DNA of 64,000 bases from Hemileia vastatrix (GCA_030280995.1 JASXTE010000060.1:1-64000); one strand, 5' to 3'; shown: positions 32,876 to 44,164, counted from the stretch's first letter. Numbers and translations are program-made. Notes: a model not told the origin generated them from the letters alone.

Positions 32876-33578
32876 TGAGGGCTGATCACCCTAGCGCTAC
32901 AACCTCTCCCCAAGGTGAGGAAATCCCAGGCTGTAGTAGGTCAGCTCCCTTGGAGATATACCAAGTGGATTTTCAACTTTTTCTTTTTAATGTTTCTCTT
33001 CTCTGCAAGTATTCTTCAAGTTTTTTATCAAGTCTCTGTTCTCTCTCAAGATTCTTAATTAATTTTAATTCAAGTTCAAAAAAGAAGATTGGTTATATAT
33101 CTTTATTGAAAGATATGCGGAAAAGTTTTGGAGTGGTGAGATTGGGGTCTAAAAGTAAGTCCTCCCAATTGTGCACTTCTAGGGTTTCTTCTACACCTTT
33201 TAAAAACATTACCTGGACCACACCTGTGAGCATTGGGGAAACCCCTGGTTATTTTTGTAGGTCAGAAGAAAACTCAAGAAAAGAAGATAAAAATTTCAAG
33301 ATAATTCAAGAAAAGCAAGAAAAAAATCTGAAGATAAAGAAGAAAGAAGATTCAAAATATATTTGTGAATATCCTCAAGATCAATTTTTGGGCCTCCAGC
33401 ATGAGTTAAACTGCATAAAATTATGAAGAAAGAATATCATCAAGATCTATTTTTGGGCCTCCAGCATGAGGATAAACTGCACAATTTTAAAAGAGTTGAT
33501 TCTGAAGATGAATCAAAATTTGAAGATTTGGAAGACGGAAGTGAAGATGAAGATTTGGTATTGCATAAAAGTTTTTGA
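32875..33578 (+). pseudogene. B1 pol N-terminal linker with internal duplication
   Basis: Open to 33426 in the -1 frame. It starts like B2 pol (SPQxEIPxCxRSAxLEIxQVD) and then becomes low-complexity Lys/Ser-rich. A block of about 140 bp (from GGGGTCTAAAAGTAAGTCC, 33145) recurs at 33588. Two hairpin motifs of the family B type lie between, at 33394-33413 and 33458-33479. No enzymatic domain is visible here. Confidence 0.65.
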
Positions 33579-35278
33579 GTGGTGATATTGGGATCTAAAA
33601 GTAAGTCCTCCCAAATGTGCACCGCTAGTGTTTCTTCTACACCTTTCAAAAACATTACCTTGGCCACACATGTGAGCAATGGGGAAACCCTTGGTTTTTG
33701 TTCCAGGTCTGGTGGTAAAGATTTCTTGAAGATCCCTCAAGTTGAAGGTGGAACGGCAAAGTATAAGAAGGCAGCACAGAAGATTAGGCCTGTTAATGAG
33801 CCTATTCCTGTGGGTTTGAATCCTCCCTTGAAGAGACCTCTTTTGTCAAGAGATCTGTACTGTACTTCTTTGGTGAAGAATCCTCCAGAATTTGTAGAGA
33901 CGGCTAGGGTGACGGTGGAAAGGTTGAAAGTTGTTAATTTTGGTCCTGATGGGTGGTTATCTGAAGAAGAAAATAAGCTTTTGTTGCACGTTATTGTGCT
34001 AAGGGAAAAATCTGTGGCTTTTTTTGGGGAGGAAAGAGGTGTGTTGAAGCACTCTTTTGGGGAACCTTACTTGATTCCTGTAGTTTGTCATGAACCTTGG
34101 CAAATCAAACCTATTCCCATTCCAGCTGCTATCAGAGAGGATTTTGTGGAGATTGTTAGGGAAAGAGTCAGGACTGGGTTATACAAACAATCGAAATCCA
34201 GTTACTCAAGTCCAGTTATCTGTGTAAAGAAGCAGAAAGGAAAGTTGAGGGTGGTTCATGATCTTAGAGCCTTGAATAGAGTCCCTATCAAGGACGCTGG
34301 TATGCCACCAAGTGCAGAGGATTTTGTTGAAGCTTTTGCTGGAAGTGTGTGTTATGGTTAGGGTGATATTATGGGTTGTTATGATGAGAGGGAACTTCAT
34401 ACGGATTCAAGGCCTCTCACAACTTTTGAGACTGCTTTGGGAAGATTTCAACTCACTAGGTTGCCTCAAAGAGCAACTAATTCAGTGGCAGTATATCAAG
34501 CACAGATGGCTTGGATTTTGCAGGATGAGGTTCCTACTCATGCTGGTATTTTTATTGATTATTGTGGAATTAAAGAACATCCACTGATTATGATAATGAG
34601 GTGTTAGCAGAGAGCCCTGGCATAAGGAGGTTTGTTTGGGAATATGCAATAACTCTAGAGAGAGTGTTGTTTAGGATTGAAGAGGCGGGTTTCACCGTTT
34701 CAGGGTCAAAATTCTGTTGTTGTGTTCCTGCTTTGGAAATTCTGGGTCATGTGGTATGTAAAGAGGGAAGAATTATGGCAAAGAAGAAGATTAATAAAAT
34801 CCAGTCATGGCCAAGGCCTAAAAATACTACTGAAGTCAGGGGATTTTTTGGTGTATGTGTATATGTCAGGATTTTTATTAAGGATTTTTCTTTGTTGGCT
34901 TCACCTTTAAGGAGGTTGGCCAGGAAAGATGCAGATTGGGAATGGACTGAAGAGTGTGAAGAGGCTTTTCAGAAGTTGAAAAGGGTTGTTGGTGAAGATA
35001 TTGTTCTTCATAAGTTGGATTATGGCGTTGGTGCTGGAAAAATTTATCTGGCAGTGGACTCAAGCTATATTGCTGCTGGTGCTGTTCTGTCTCAGGAGGA
35101 TAAGACTGGGAGGGTCAGGCCAGTAAGATATGAGTCTGTGTTGTTTAATGAGGTTGAATCTAGGTATTCTCAACCTAAATTGGAATTGTGTGGTGTAGAA
35201 AAAATTTTAAAGAAGGTACAGACGGTTTTGTGGGGGCAGCATTTTGAGCTGCAGGTGGATGCAAAATCTTTAGTCTAG
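33579..35278 (+). pseudogene. B1 RT and RNase H
   Basis: Open parts 33579-34361, 34371-34607 and 34601-35278 form one RT-RNase H. RT has VVCHEPWQIKPIPIP, YSSPVICVKKQKGKLRVVHDLRALNR, DERELHTDSRPLTTF and the catalytic region GIFIDY, where B2 has FIDD, so one catalytic Asp is lost. After an indel near 34600 come GHVVCKEGRI, the connection FFGVCVYVRIFIKDFS and RNase H with LAVDSSYIAAGAVLSQ and KLELCGVEKIL. A TAG at 34360 and other stops mark it as dead. Confidence 0.85.
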
Positions 35279-36386
35279 ATGATCAATACACCTAGTCTTC
35301 CAAATGCTCCAATGACTAGGTGGGTGGCATTTATTCAACATTTTTCTTTTGACCTGGTACACAAACCAGGCAAAACTTTTACGTTGCCTGATGAATTATC
35401 AAGGAGGCCACCTACAGATGAGGATTCTGATTCTGAAGAGTTTGATGAGGATGTTCCAGTGGTTAGGGCCAGCACAAATGGTGCTGATGATGTTTCTCTC
35501 CTCCCCCATGAGGCTAAACTGGATGATTGCTCTGACCTCCCCCAAGAGGCTAAACTGGCTGGATCTGATCTTGATTCTGGTGATCAGGATGGTTTTGTTG
35601 ATGAAGATGGAGTTGTTGTTTGGGAAAGCTCAAAATTGGAGAAGGTTATTTTTGTTAGTGAACTGAATTCTCATAAGATTCAGTGGAAAGAGAAGGACGT
35701 GCCAAATTAAGGATTGGTGTCCTGGTTGGGCTGGTCAATTGGCTCATGTTCACACTGGTGATTTTGATGACAGAGTTGTACCCTTGGATGTTTTTTTGTT
35801 GGATTTTTATAATGAGACCTGGGGTCAGTCTGGGTTTTATTTTATTATGGTGGAATATCTGTTGACCTTGGAGAGGCCAGATAGTTGTGATGATGATACT
35901 TGGTTGGAAATCAAGAAGAAGAGTCCTGGATTCTATGTTTCAGGAAGAAGGCTGATGAGGAGAAGGCATCCTAATCCTCAAGTTGTGGTGACTAAAAAAA
36001 AAGGGTCAAGAAGTTGTGTTGAAGTCTTTGCATGAAGACCTTGGTCATAGAGGCTTTGGGGAGACTTATAGAAGAGTAGCTGACAGATTTTGGTGGCCAG
36101 GTATGAAGTTGGCAGTGCAGGGTTGGGTTCAATCTTGTGAAGAATGTCAAAGAAGAAGCCACTTGAAACCTAAAGAGGTTGGCAGTGCTACTGGTGAAAC
36201 AACTGTTTTTGAAAGGGTCAGTCTGGATGCTGTCCATATTAAAGAGGGCAGGTATAAATACTTAATTGTTGCCAGGGATGATTTGTCTGGTTGGGTTGAG
36301 GCAGTGCCTCTTGTTAATTTGTATGCCAAGAATGTGGCAGAATTTTTGAAGAAGGAGTGGATTTATAGGTATGGGTTGATGAAGTT
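35279..36386 (+). pseudogene. B1 acidic tether and integrase N-terminus
   Basis: 35279-35710 carries HKPGKTFTLPDELSRRPP followed by an acidic stretch. The codons for LPHEAKL and LPQEAKL are family B hairpin copies (35500-35521, 35536-35557). 35739-36035 and 36016-36386 continue to the integrase zinc domain (HEDLGHRGFGE ... CEECQRRS) and the first core Asp region VSLDAVHI. The frame shifts at an A8 run (35995-36002). It is cut by a solo LTR at 36387. Confidence 0.75.
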
Positions 36387-37884
36387 TGTCAGCCTGTATA
36401 TCTCCAGGACTGAGTAAAAAGTACTTATAAGTTATGTTAAACACATGAACTATACATGGGAATAATAAATAAGAGTACACAAATAGTATACATAAGTAAA
36501 ATTATGATAATACACAAAAAAATGCCATTATAACACCTTATATACACGCATATATCCACCTTTTATAGGTCTTATGTACTTAATATTAAGTTGGAATATG
36601 TTAGGGTAATCTTAAGAACCTTAAGTATAAGGCTACATAATTTTTAAGTACACTTAAAGCTGTTATATTCATTGTTTTATGCAAAAAACAAGAAATGCGC
36701 TTTATTTCACTTAAAAGTTGACTATATGCGCTATAAAATTGAGAATATCAAAATTGCGCTTTGACAGATCAATTGGGCTCATTTAGAACTATTGATTTGG
36801 CTATTTAAATGCATAAAAATAACACTTTTCAAATTTGGTGTTTTTTATGCCAGAAATGGCTTCTGTGTACTGGCCACATACTGCCTGCTTTTTTCCCGTG
36901 TGAATAGCTTCATTTTTAGCAAAGTTAGCTTTTTCACACTATAATTACCCCACATTCTACGCCCACTGTGGGGAAACACACTAAAATAGGCGACAGGCGC
37001 TTATTTAGTGTCCTAGCTTAATTAATAATGCATTGACCTTGTTTATATGCACTAATTTCATTAATAACCTCACTCTTGGCACTTTATTTCATCACCACGC
37101 TTAAATTCGCCTAATTTTAGTCAAGGATTTACCCATGCAAGCGCCTGCCAAGAACTGCATGTAGTTACCCCACATCTCACGCTCTTTTTTAAGTTTTTGG
37201 GTGGTTTCTCAGTCAATTTTGGTTATTTTTGAATGGGAATTTCACGTAGTATAATGTCAGGATTAGCCCCATTATTTCTACAGTCAATCCCCCTTATTAT
37301 AAAGCTATTATTAATCTTAAAAAGTCTCCTTTAGTCCTTAATATTATTGTTTTATACGCATATACCCTCTTTTTGTCTTTTTCTTTAATTTTGATGGATT
37401 TCCCTTATTATTTCAGGATTTTGGCGGTTATTATTCTTCTAATTATGTCATGGGTCACTGGGAATGTTGATGGGAATGTCTATTAGTTGTTTAAAGGCGT
37501 GATTAACTGTGTATTTGGTGGTACATCAAGGGAATCATTGGGGAACTCAGTGTGTATAAAAGGAGGTTTTTGGGTTGTATTTCTTCATTCTTTATCATTA
37601 CAATTAACCAATATAACCAAACCAATTACAATACATATCAATTAGTACTTTTATAAGACTTTTGAATAGTATCTGAATTCATATAATCTATTTTTCTACC
37701 AACTATAAAGATTGTAAGCCATATATAAGAATAGTGAGAATTTTATTACTGAGACCTTTATATTTGATTATATTTTACAACTTAGTGGATTAGAACTACA
37801 GTATTCATATAGGACCATTAAAATCTTCTAGACAACTGACTATTCAAGCTAGTTCACGTCCTTGTACTTGACCCTAGCCTGACA
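36387..37884. mobile_element. Solo LTR of the third family (1498 bp) in B1 integrase
   Basis: TGTCAGCCTG...TAGCCTGACA with the perfect 5-bp duplication AAGTT (36382-36386, 37885-37889). It is nearly the same sequence as 654-2154. Like that copy it has TATAAAAGG near its right end (37555-37563). B2 shows the uninterrupted site. Confidence 0.9.
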
Positions 37885-38584
37885 AAGTTGGTGACTGTTG
37901 ATGGCGGGCCGGAGTTTGGTGCCAAATTTAAAGAAGCTGTGGCTAGTGTTGGTTCTAAAGTTAGGGTGGCTACACCTTATTATCCTGAAGCTCAAGGCAT
38001 GGTTGAAAGAGGCCATCAAGTTATCAAGAATTTTTTGGTAAAGATGTGTGGGGATAGTGCTGAAAAGTGGAGGCATTATTTACCCTTGGTGTTATTTGCT
38101 GATAGGGTCACTGTGAAGAGGACAACTGGCTATTCTCCTTATGAGTTAATGTTTGATCAGAAAGCCGTTCTACCAGTGGACTTGGAAGCTGTCTCTTATC
38201 TTGGAATTGATTGGGATAATGTGCACTCAATGGAAGAATTTCTCTGTGCCAGGATGCAACAGTTGGAATGTAGAGAGGAATGTCAAGAGAAGGCATACTC
38301 TAGAATGATGAAGATTAGGAATCAATCAGTCAGGTACTGGGACAAGAAGTTGGCTCATAGACTAAGGAATCCCTTGAAACCTGGTTGTTTGGTCTTGGTG
38401 TATTATAGAAGTTTGGGGAAAAATGTTTGCTGACAGATGGAATGGACCTTAACGAGTCAGATCTCAGGTGTCTGGAGGCTCTTATGTTTTGAAAGAGTTA
38501 GATGGTGCAGTCTTGAAAAAGAGAGTGGCTGCAGACCAGGTGAAGAGGTTCTATCCTAGAGGCACTAGGCATGAAGAAGATTGA
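37885..38584 (+). pseudogene. B1 integrase core and C-terminus
   Basis: Continues with KLVTVDGGPEFGAKF (catalytic Asp), TPYYPEAQGMVERGH (catalytic Glu) and GYSPYELMFDQKAVLPVD. It ends in an SH3-like part with DRWNGP and VLKKRVAADQVKRFYP. An indel near 38410 breaks it. There is no chromodomain, unlike the A/E family. The last codons overlap a hairpin motif (38585-38604). Confidence 0.8.
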
Positions 38585-39813
38585 CTCTGCAATGAGGATA
38601 AACTATGGAACGTTCTTTAAATTTTGGATTTTGGTGTTGCAGAGCAACTTTTGTGTTGGAAACTTTTGTTAGAGGGTACCCATGGGTGGGGCCTCTAGAT
38701 TTTGCCTTAGCAAGTGTGGGGGTGACTGATGGGCTGGCTGCTTTATCAGCAGTTACCCCAGATTGTCTGTTTCCGACCCTTTCTCTTAATGTGGTTGAAC
38801 CCTAGTATTGGTTTCTTTTCACAGGTTCTAGTCCTCTATGACTTTAAACTGGAAATTCCTTTGGTCTTCAAGTGCTGGACTCTTCACTCTTATTGGATTT
38901 GGTTTATGGTGTTGAATGTTGTGTTTTGTTTGTTAGAAGGTACCCAGGGGGGGCTTCTATATTTTATTTTGGCAAGTGTGGGGGTAACTGATGAGCTGGC
39001 TGCTCTGTAGAACAGTTACCCCAGAATGTCTGTCTCAAGTCTTTTGTTTGTCCCAGTTTAATTCTAGTTCTGTTGTTTATTATTTAGGTTTCAAGTCCAC
39101 TATGACTTTAAACTGGTTTGGGACTGGCTTCTTTATCTTGGTTCTTTTGGATTGGTGGTGGATCACTGGTGGTCTCCCATCATTTTTACTTATTGGAGGG
39201 AGCCCACCCAGTGATCATTTCTATGGACCGGATTTATCTTACTGGACCATCTATGGAGCTGGACTGTCTTTGATTTTGTAGTTATGTTTTTGCTAGATAG
39301 TAGTTTTAGATTATTTTCTTTTTTCTCTTTTTTTCTTTTAATTTTTTATGGGGGTTGTTTAAAATTATAAAATCAAAAAATATAGGGTGTTACCACATCA
39401 GGGTCCCCTAGATATGGGCAAGCATTGGTGGGGAAAGGCTCATCAATTGGCCAGGAAATGCTATCTCTTTTTTTTTCCATTTATTTCTGTGTTTCATTAT
39501 TTTTATTATCTTCTTTAATTTCTAAATTTTTATTGTAAATCATTTAAAATATTTAATTGTGTATCCACATCAAGGTGCACTTGGATGTGGGTAAGGTATC
39601 AGGGGATCAGCTCATCAATTGGCTGGGGGATACCAATTTTTTATATAATTATTTATTTCATATTATTTTATTTAGTTCATTTACTTTTTATTTTCAAATT
39701 TTCTTATGATTAGTAGTTTAGTAGGATAAGGTACTGTTTAAAAAAATAATTCTGAAATTATTTTTATTTATTGTTTTATATTATTATTATGTTTCTAATC
39801 TTTTTGCGGGAGC
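38585..39813 (+). other. B1 3' untranslated region, structured part
   Basis: No sense gene. It contains small hairpins at 38830-38851 and 39094-39115, two copies of a large hairpin with stem GGGGTRACTG/CAGTTACCCC (38712-38755 and 38971-39020), and two copies of a CACATC...GATGTGG inverted repeat followed by GCTCATCAATTGGC (39393-39455, 39562-39630). The last 150 bp are AT-rich low complexity. Confidence 0.6.
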
Positions 39814-41365
39814 TCATTGTCTGGATGATGAAGCTTCTGGAGGCTGGTCCGGATTATGATGTCGTTTTTGTTTTTTGTTGGGGTTGTGTGAAGCACTGTG
39901 TTCTTTGAAGTGCATCCTGCTTGAGCGAATATATGGGTTATAATGGGCAGGAATGGGTTTGGATGGAAGTTCAGAGGAGGAAGAAGAAGAGGCAGGAATG
40001 GAGTGCTGGAAGGTGTGCTTAATGATCCTAGACATCTTCCAGTTGTCGTCCAACAGGCGCTTTCTCAGGTATTTTTCAAAGTCATTCAAAGGTCCATGGA
40101 AGGAGAAGGCTTTCAGCATTTGAGAACACATGGTGCTTAGGTGTTGTTTGATTTCTCCATAATCCAGGGTCAAAGAAGTTTCTAGAGGTTGGCCAACTCC
40201 AATAGTAGATTCAGGAGGAGGGGTGCCAACTAGACAAGAAGAATTGGATCAGTAATTGTTTTTGTTGAAGAAATGGGATGAATTAATTTGGTACTTACAG
40301 ATTGGAAGCTCATCAAATTTTTAAGCAGCCAGAATTTGGACCTCTGAAGATTTTGGAATGGTCATAGTAGGTGGATCAATCAGGGAAAGATATGGATTCT
40401 CTTGGTCTTCCTCTGAAAGATTTTGAGAAGGTGAGCTAGGAGGCTGATGTTCCTGGGGCCTAGTTGGAGCAGCGGGACTGTTGTTGTTGTTGTGGTTGGT
40501 ATTTCTGTTGGATTCAGCTGGAGGAGGTGCTGGTGATGGAGTACCAGGGTTGTTAAAAGATAGAGCAGGAGAGGGTGATTTGGAAGCATATTGATCTCTT
40601 CTGGATGGAGCTTTTGAGGGAATTGAACTGTCAGAAGAATAGTTGGCTGACAGAGGAGAGGTGTAGCTTAGTTGTCTTAACTGTGGACGAAGTTGTTGCT
40701 TTGGTGCAGTGTTGGGTGCTCTGGTTTCTTCCTGGGGTCCTATGGCAGGTATCCTAGAAGTTTGGGAAATTTTGAAGTTTTTGGACCTTGGAAGGGTTGG
40801 CTGAATCGCTCTGGGAGCAGTGGGAGGTAATTGCGTTGAGTTGTTTTTGTTGTTTGGATGAATTTAACTGTTGTCTGGTCGTTTTTGGAGGTTTTGAGGC
40901 TAATTTTCACTGTCTAGTGAGGCGGGTGGGCCGCCTGGATGCGGCCTAGAAGCCTAGGAGCTGATTTTGAAGCTTTTGGAGCTAATTTAGCAGAGATAAA
41001 AGCAGTTTCTTGGGATGCTAAGGCTGGTCTTTTGGGAAGAGTTTGGGAAGATGAGCTTCTGGATCTTCTGGAAGGTGCTGAAGATAAAGAGGAAGAGGAA
41101 GGACCAAGCTCTGGGGATCTGGTAGGGGATCTAGAGAGGTATTTATGAGAAGTTTAAGGAGGAGGAATAGGGTAGTTGGCATCTCTGTCACATTTTTTCT
41201 TTTTGGAGTAGCAAGAATCACAAGCTCTGTTGTAGAATTTGGCGTCAGGAGTTGGAAGAGTGAATGTGCAAGGTCTGCACATGTGGATGCACTGTTTTCA
41301 GGCATAGTGCTTGGGAGCAGTGAAGCAAGGAAGATAAGAGGGGTCAACATCAGGGGATCCAGGCA
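39814..41365 (-). pseudogene. B1 antisense gene 2: Cys-rich, Pro/Ser-rich protein
   Basis: Starts MPGSPDVDPSYLPCFTAPK at 41365. The Cys region has CIHMCRPCTFTLP and ACDSCYSKKKKC (CX2CX6C, the first-half spacing of Zn2Cys6 clusters). A long Pro/Ser/Asn-rich middle follows. A predicted intron at 40298-40230 (69 bp, GTAAGT donor, CTGAT branch, TCTAG acceptor) joins in frame to exon 2 (40229-39814), which encodes a helical segment (DFEKYLRKRLLDDNWKMSRI) and a basic His/Lys tail. In-frame stops (after HYA, after PIPPP, before KFDEL) show decay. Homologues are 43832-44019 and 48956-50049. Function unknown; a DNA-binding role is inference only. Confidence 0.6.
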
Positions 41366-41516
41366 TGATCTGTGGTGAGAAAAGATGATGGAAAGAGATA
41401 AGAAGGATATTTTGTCAGTGATAGGTAGATGATGAAGTGAAGGCGGAAGTTCCGCAGGTTTGCTGTGGGTTTATTGCATCAAATTAGCTGGGTCCTTTTT
41501 ATGCAAACTTTATTTC

Positions 41517-42012
41517 AGTCCTCTATGACTCTAAACTGGAATTTCTGCTAGTCCATCAAGACTTTAAACTAAAAATTCTGTTAGTCCTCAAAGACTTTAA
41601 ACTGGCTGGTTTCAATATTTTGTCAAGAAGTAGTCCATCAAGACTTTAAACTGAACACTGTGTTAGTCCCCCAAGACTTTAAACTGAGGATTGTTGTTGG
41701 TTCAGTCCCCCAAGACTATAAACTGAGGAATGGGTTTTGTTTCTGGAGTTGGTTTTGAAAGATTGGTGGAGGGTATCCACAGGGGCAGCCTCCGAATTTA
41801 GCAAAGGCAAGTTTGGGGGTAATTGATGGGCTGGCAGCTCTATTCACAATTACCCCAGAATGTTAGTTTTTTTCTCTGTGTCTTAATTTGGTTGATTTCT
41901 GGTTCGGGGTTTATGATTTAGGTTTTTGAGTCCCCCAAGACTTTAAACTGAGGGTTTTTGGAGTCTCCCAAGACTATAAAATGAGGATGGTCCCCCAAGA
42001 CTTAAAACTGAG
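41517..42012 (+). repeat. B1 array of nine small hairpins
   Basis: Copies near 41517, 41550, 41583, 41632, 41665, 41704, 41929, 41962 and 41989. Each reads AGTC, a six-base loop starting mostly with C and often ending AA, then GACT, then TTAAACTG or a near variant. A copy of the large 10-bp-stem hairpin lies at 41815-41856 between the two groups. Confidence 0.75.
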
Positions 42013-42072
42013 GGTTGTTTTGTGGTTAAATCCTATAGAGGGTGTGGTCAATTTTTCTTTTCTGAATCAAAC

Positions 42073-42742
42073 TTAAGTACTAGTGGAATTACAGAGGGAA
42101 TCAAGAGATGAAATGAAGTGTTCAGAATTAGCCTTTAACTGGTGAATGAAGTGTCTTCTGTTCTCAATGTCCTGTGGATCTCTAGCAGGAGTGGATTGGA
42201 AGTGTGAAGCAGAAGTTGTTTCTGTTGAGATGTGTGTTGTTAGAACTTGGCCTTGATAGTGGGCAAGTGGTTTGTTGTTGGTAGTGCAATGGATCCTACA
42301 TTGTCATCATCACTATCAGAAGATGGAGGAACTGAGAAGTCATCAGATTTAAAGTTGAAGGAAGAAAACAAAGTTCTTTACCATTAGATGGACCAGGGAT
42401 GGTGGAACTTTTTGTTTTATGGGTTGTGGCACTCTTCTGGGAAGGGTGAAGCTTTTTGATTAATCTGGGTATCAGGATGGATGGCCTAGATCTTTTGGTG
42501 CTGGTAGAAGATGGACCAGGTTGAGGTGGAGATGAATCTGTTGCAGAAGATAATGGACAAGGTCTGTAGCAGGGCTTCTTTCTAGATTGTCAGACATTGC
42601 AGGACGTTCTGTATGGATGGACAGGTGGTGTCATGACTCAGATTAGATTATTGTCAATGCAGTATTGGCATAGACACATTTCAGAGGCATGTTTGGGAAG
42701 AAGGTTGAAAATGGTGGTTTGATGAAGAAAGAATGTGGACAT
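42073..42742 (-). pseudogene. B1 antisense gene 1: Cys-rich protein
   Basis: Starts MSTFFLHQTTIF at 42742, 18 bp from the 3' LTR. It reads CLCQYCIDNNLI, then a stop, then RTSCNV with a stop in place of the second Cys of the cluster. After that it has RSRPSILIPRLIKKLHPS and a tail matching B0. The second exon has QQKQLLLH and SLDSLCNSTST. A predicted intron begins at a GTAAAG near 42380. It is clearly decayed but recognisable by alignment to B0 44628-45298. Confidence 0.55.
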
Positions 42743-42747
42743 TCTTA

Positions 42748-42760
42748 ATTGGAGGGAGGA
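42748..42760 (+). promoter_or_regulatory. B1 polypurine tract
   Basis: ATTGGAGGGAGGA (with slight 5' variation) abuts the TGCAGTC start of the 3' LTR. B0 (45304-45316) and B2 (47070-47082, reverse) share it. The antisense gene 1 ATG lies immediately on its other side. Confidence 0.75.
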
Positions 42761-43831
42761 TGCAGTCTTCCAACATTGGCTGGGGCCTTTGTTGTGTGAT
42801 TTGGCGCTGTTTGTGCATGTCTTAATTGACATCTGTTAAGGAATTGGGTATTTTTCTGGTTTTATCCCGTGGATATTAGGTCTGCGGGTATGTGGGTACT
42901 ATTATTGGATAGCCCCGGTTTTTATCTATATTTTATGTCTTGAAGACATTTTTCATATTCTAAGTTTTAAGGGGTCATTTCCTCATTTTTCATCTATAAA
43001 GATAGGTGTTTAATTTTGTTTTTTGTGTTTTACGGGCTAACCTTAAGTCTTAGTGTTAAGTGCTTAGTACCGTTGTATAGGTCTAAATTTTCTCTATATT
43101 TCATGTCTCAATGTTGTTATAGTGAAATCCTGTGTTTTAAAGGTTTTAGTAGTTGTAGCTAATTTTTCTAAGTAGATTAGTTGTTTTTATTGGCTTTCTG
43201 GCTTCAGGGAGGCCGGGCAGATGCAGGCGGCCCGCCTGAATCTGTTTTAGAAGGTTGGGGAGAGCTTCTGGAGGGTTTTTATTCAATTTGGCGGGTAAAG
43301 GCGCCAGATTTGTGGGTGTGCATGGGCTCTTAGATGGTGGTCTGTGTGTAGATAGTGAATAAGACAGTTTGGGGCAACCTTAATCATCATACAACCATCC
43401 GGAGGTGATCTCATTGTTCCTCACTCAGTTTTCACTGTTTTCTGGCCACAATTGGCTATGTTTGTTGCAAGTGAGTTCTTCATTTAACTTAACTTTGGCA
43501 ACTGTTTCTCTGTTATAGTCTTGCAAGCTATAGCAAGTATTATTGCTGTCTCTGGTGTGGATTTGCAGCCTACATCAAGTATCTTTGCTGTCTCTGGTGT
43601 GGACATTGGTCTACATTTCAGTTCTTTGGTCTGGTAGTCTGTCTGGGGACTACTTTCTTGGCTCATCAAGCAGTCAAGTGTGTTAAAATGGGGCTTTAGA
43701 AAAACAGGAACCAATTTACTGTAGCAGGTAAATCTCACTCTATTTTTCTAAAGGGACAGGGGATTCTCTCTCTGGTTTTTCTCCAACTCTCTTGGTCAAG
43801 GCCTATAGCTAGTACTATAGGATTGTCTACA
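42761..43831 (+). repeat. B1 3' LTR
   Basis: 1071 bp, TGCAGTCTTCC...GATTGTCTACA. It matches B0's LTR (45317 on) along its length. The bases that follow belong to B0's antisense gene 2, so this is the right-hand insertion boundary of B1. Confidence 0.85.
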
Positions 43832-44019
43832 GCGTCTCTGTCACATTTCTTTTTCTTGAAATAGCAAGAGTCACAGGCATTTTTGTAAAGTTTGGCTTCA
43901 GGAGTTGGAAGAGTGAATGTGCAAGGTCTGCACATGTGGATGCACTGCTTGCAGGCATAGTCCTTGGGAGCAGTGAAGCAAGGAAGGTTAGAAGGGTAAA
44001 AATTAGGAGATCCGGCCAT
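43832..44019 (-). pseudogene. B0 antisense gene 2, 5' fragment
   Basis: Starts MAGSPNFYPSNLPCFTAPK and reads ACKQCIHMCRPCTFTLP then ACDSCYFKKKKCDRDA without a stop. It is the best preserved Cys region of the three copies, with spacing CX2CX3CX2C then CX2CX6C. The B1 3' LTR truncates it at 43831. The rest of the gene is not in the window. Confidence 0.7.
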
Positions 44020-44164
44020 GATGTGTGATGAGGAGGAGATGAAGAAAGAGATAAGAAGAAGTTTGTTGTCAGTGGTTGGGTAGATGATGAAGTGAAAGGT
44101 GGAAATTCAGCGGACTTGCTGTGGCTGTATTCTGCATGGAATTGAGTGGGTCTTTTCTATGCAA

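Larger units (their letters stand above)
20851..43831 (+). mobile_element. B1: Ty3/gypsy element with tRNA-Lys-type PBS and antisense genes
   Basis: Plus strand. Order: 5' LTR (20851-21686, 5' end missing), PBS, gag (30532 on), protease, -1 frameshift site, pol, integrase to 38584, then about 4.2 kb of 3' region with two antisense genes and hairpin arrays, polypurine tract, and 3' LTR (42761-43831). A1 interrupts it before gag, and a solo LTR interrupts the integrase. Its 3' end interrupts B0. Confidence 0.85.

Noticed and set aside
38605..39281. Plus-strand frames of 66-96 codons after B1 integrase.
   Set aside because: They translate through the repeated large hairpins and AT-rich sequence, with no counterpart in B2. 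Better explained as structured untranslated RNA.
41517..42012. Hairpin array considered as a CRISPR.
   Set aside because: Repeats are short and variable in stem, spacers are irregular from about 5 to 200 bp, and the motif also lies in coding regions of a eukaryotic retroelement. No cas genes.
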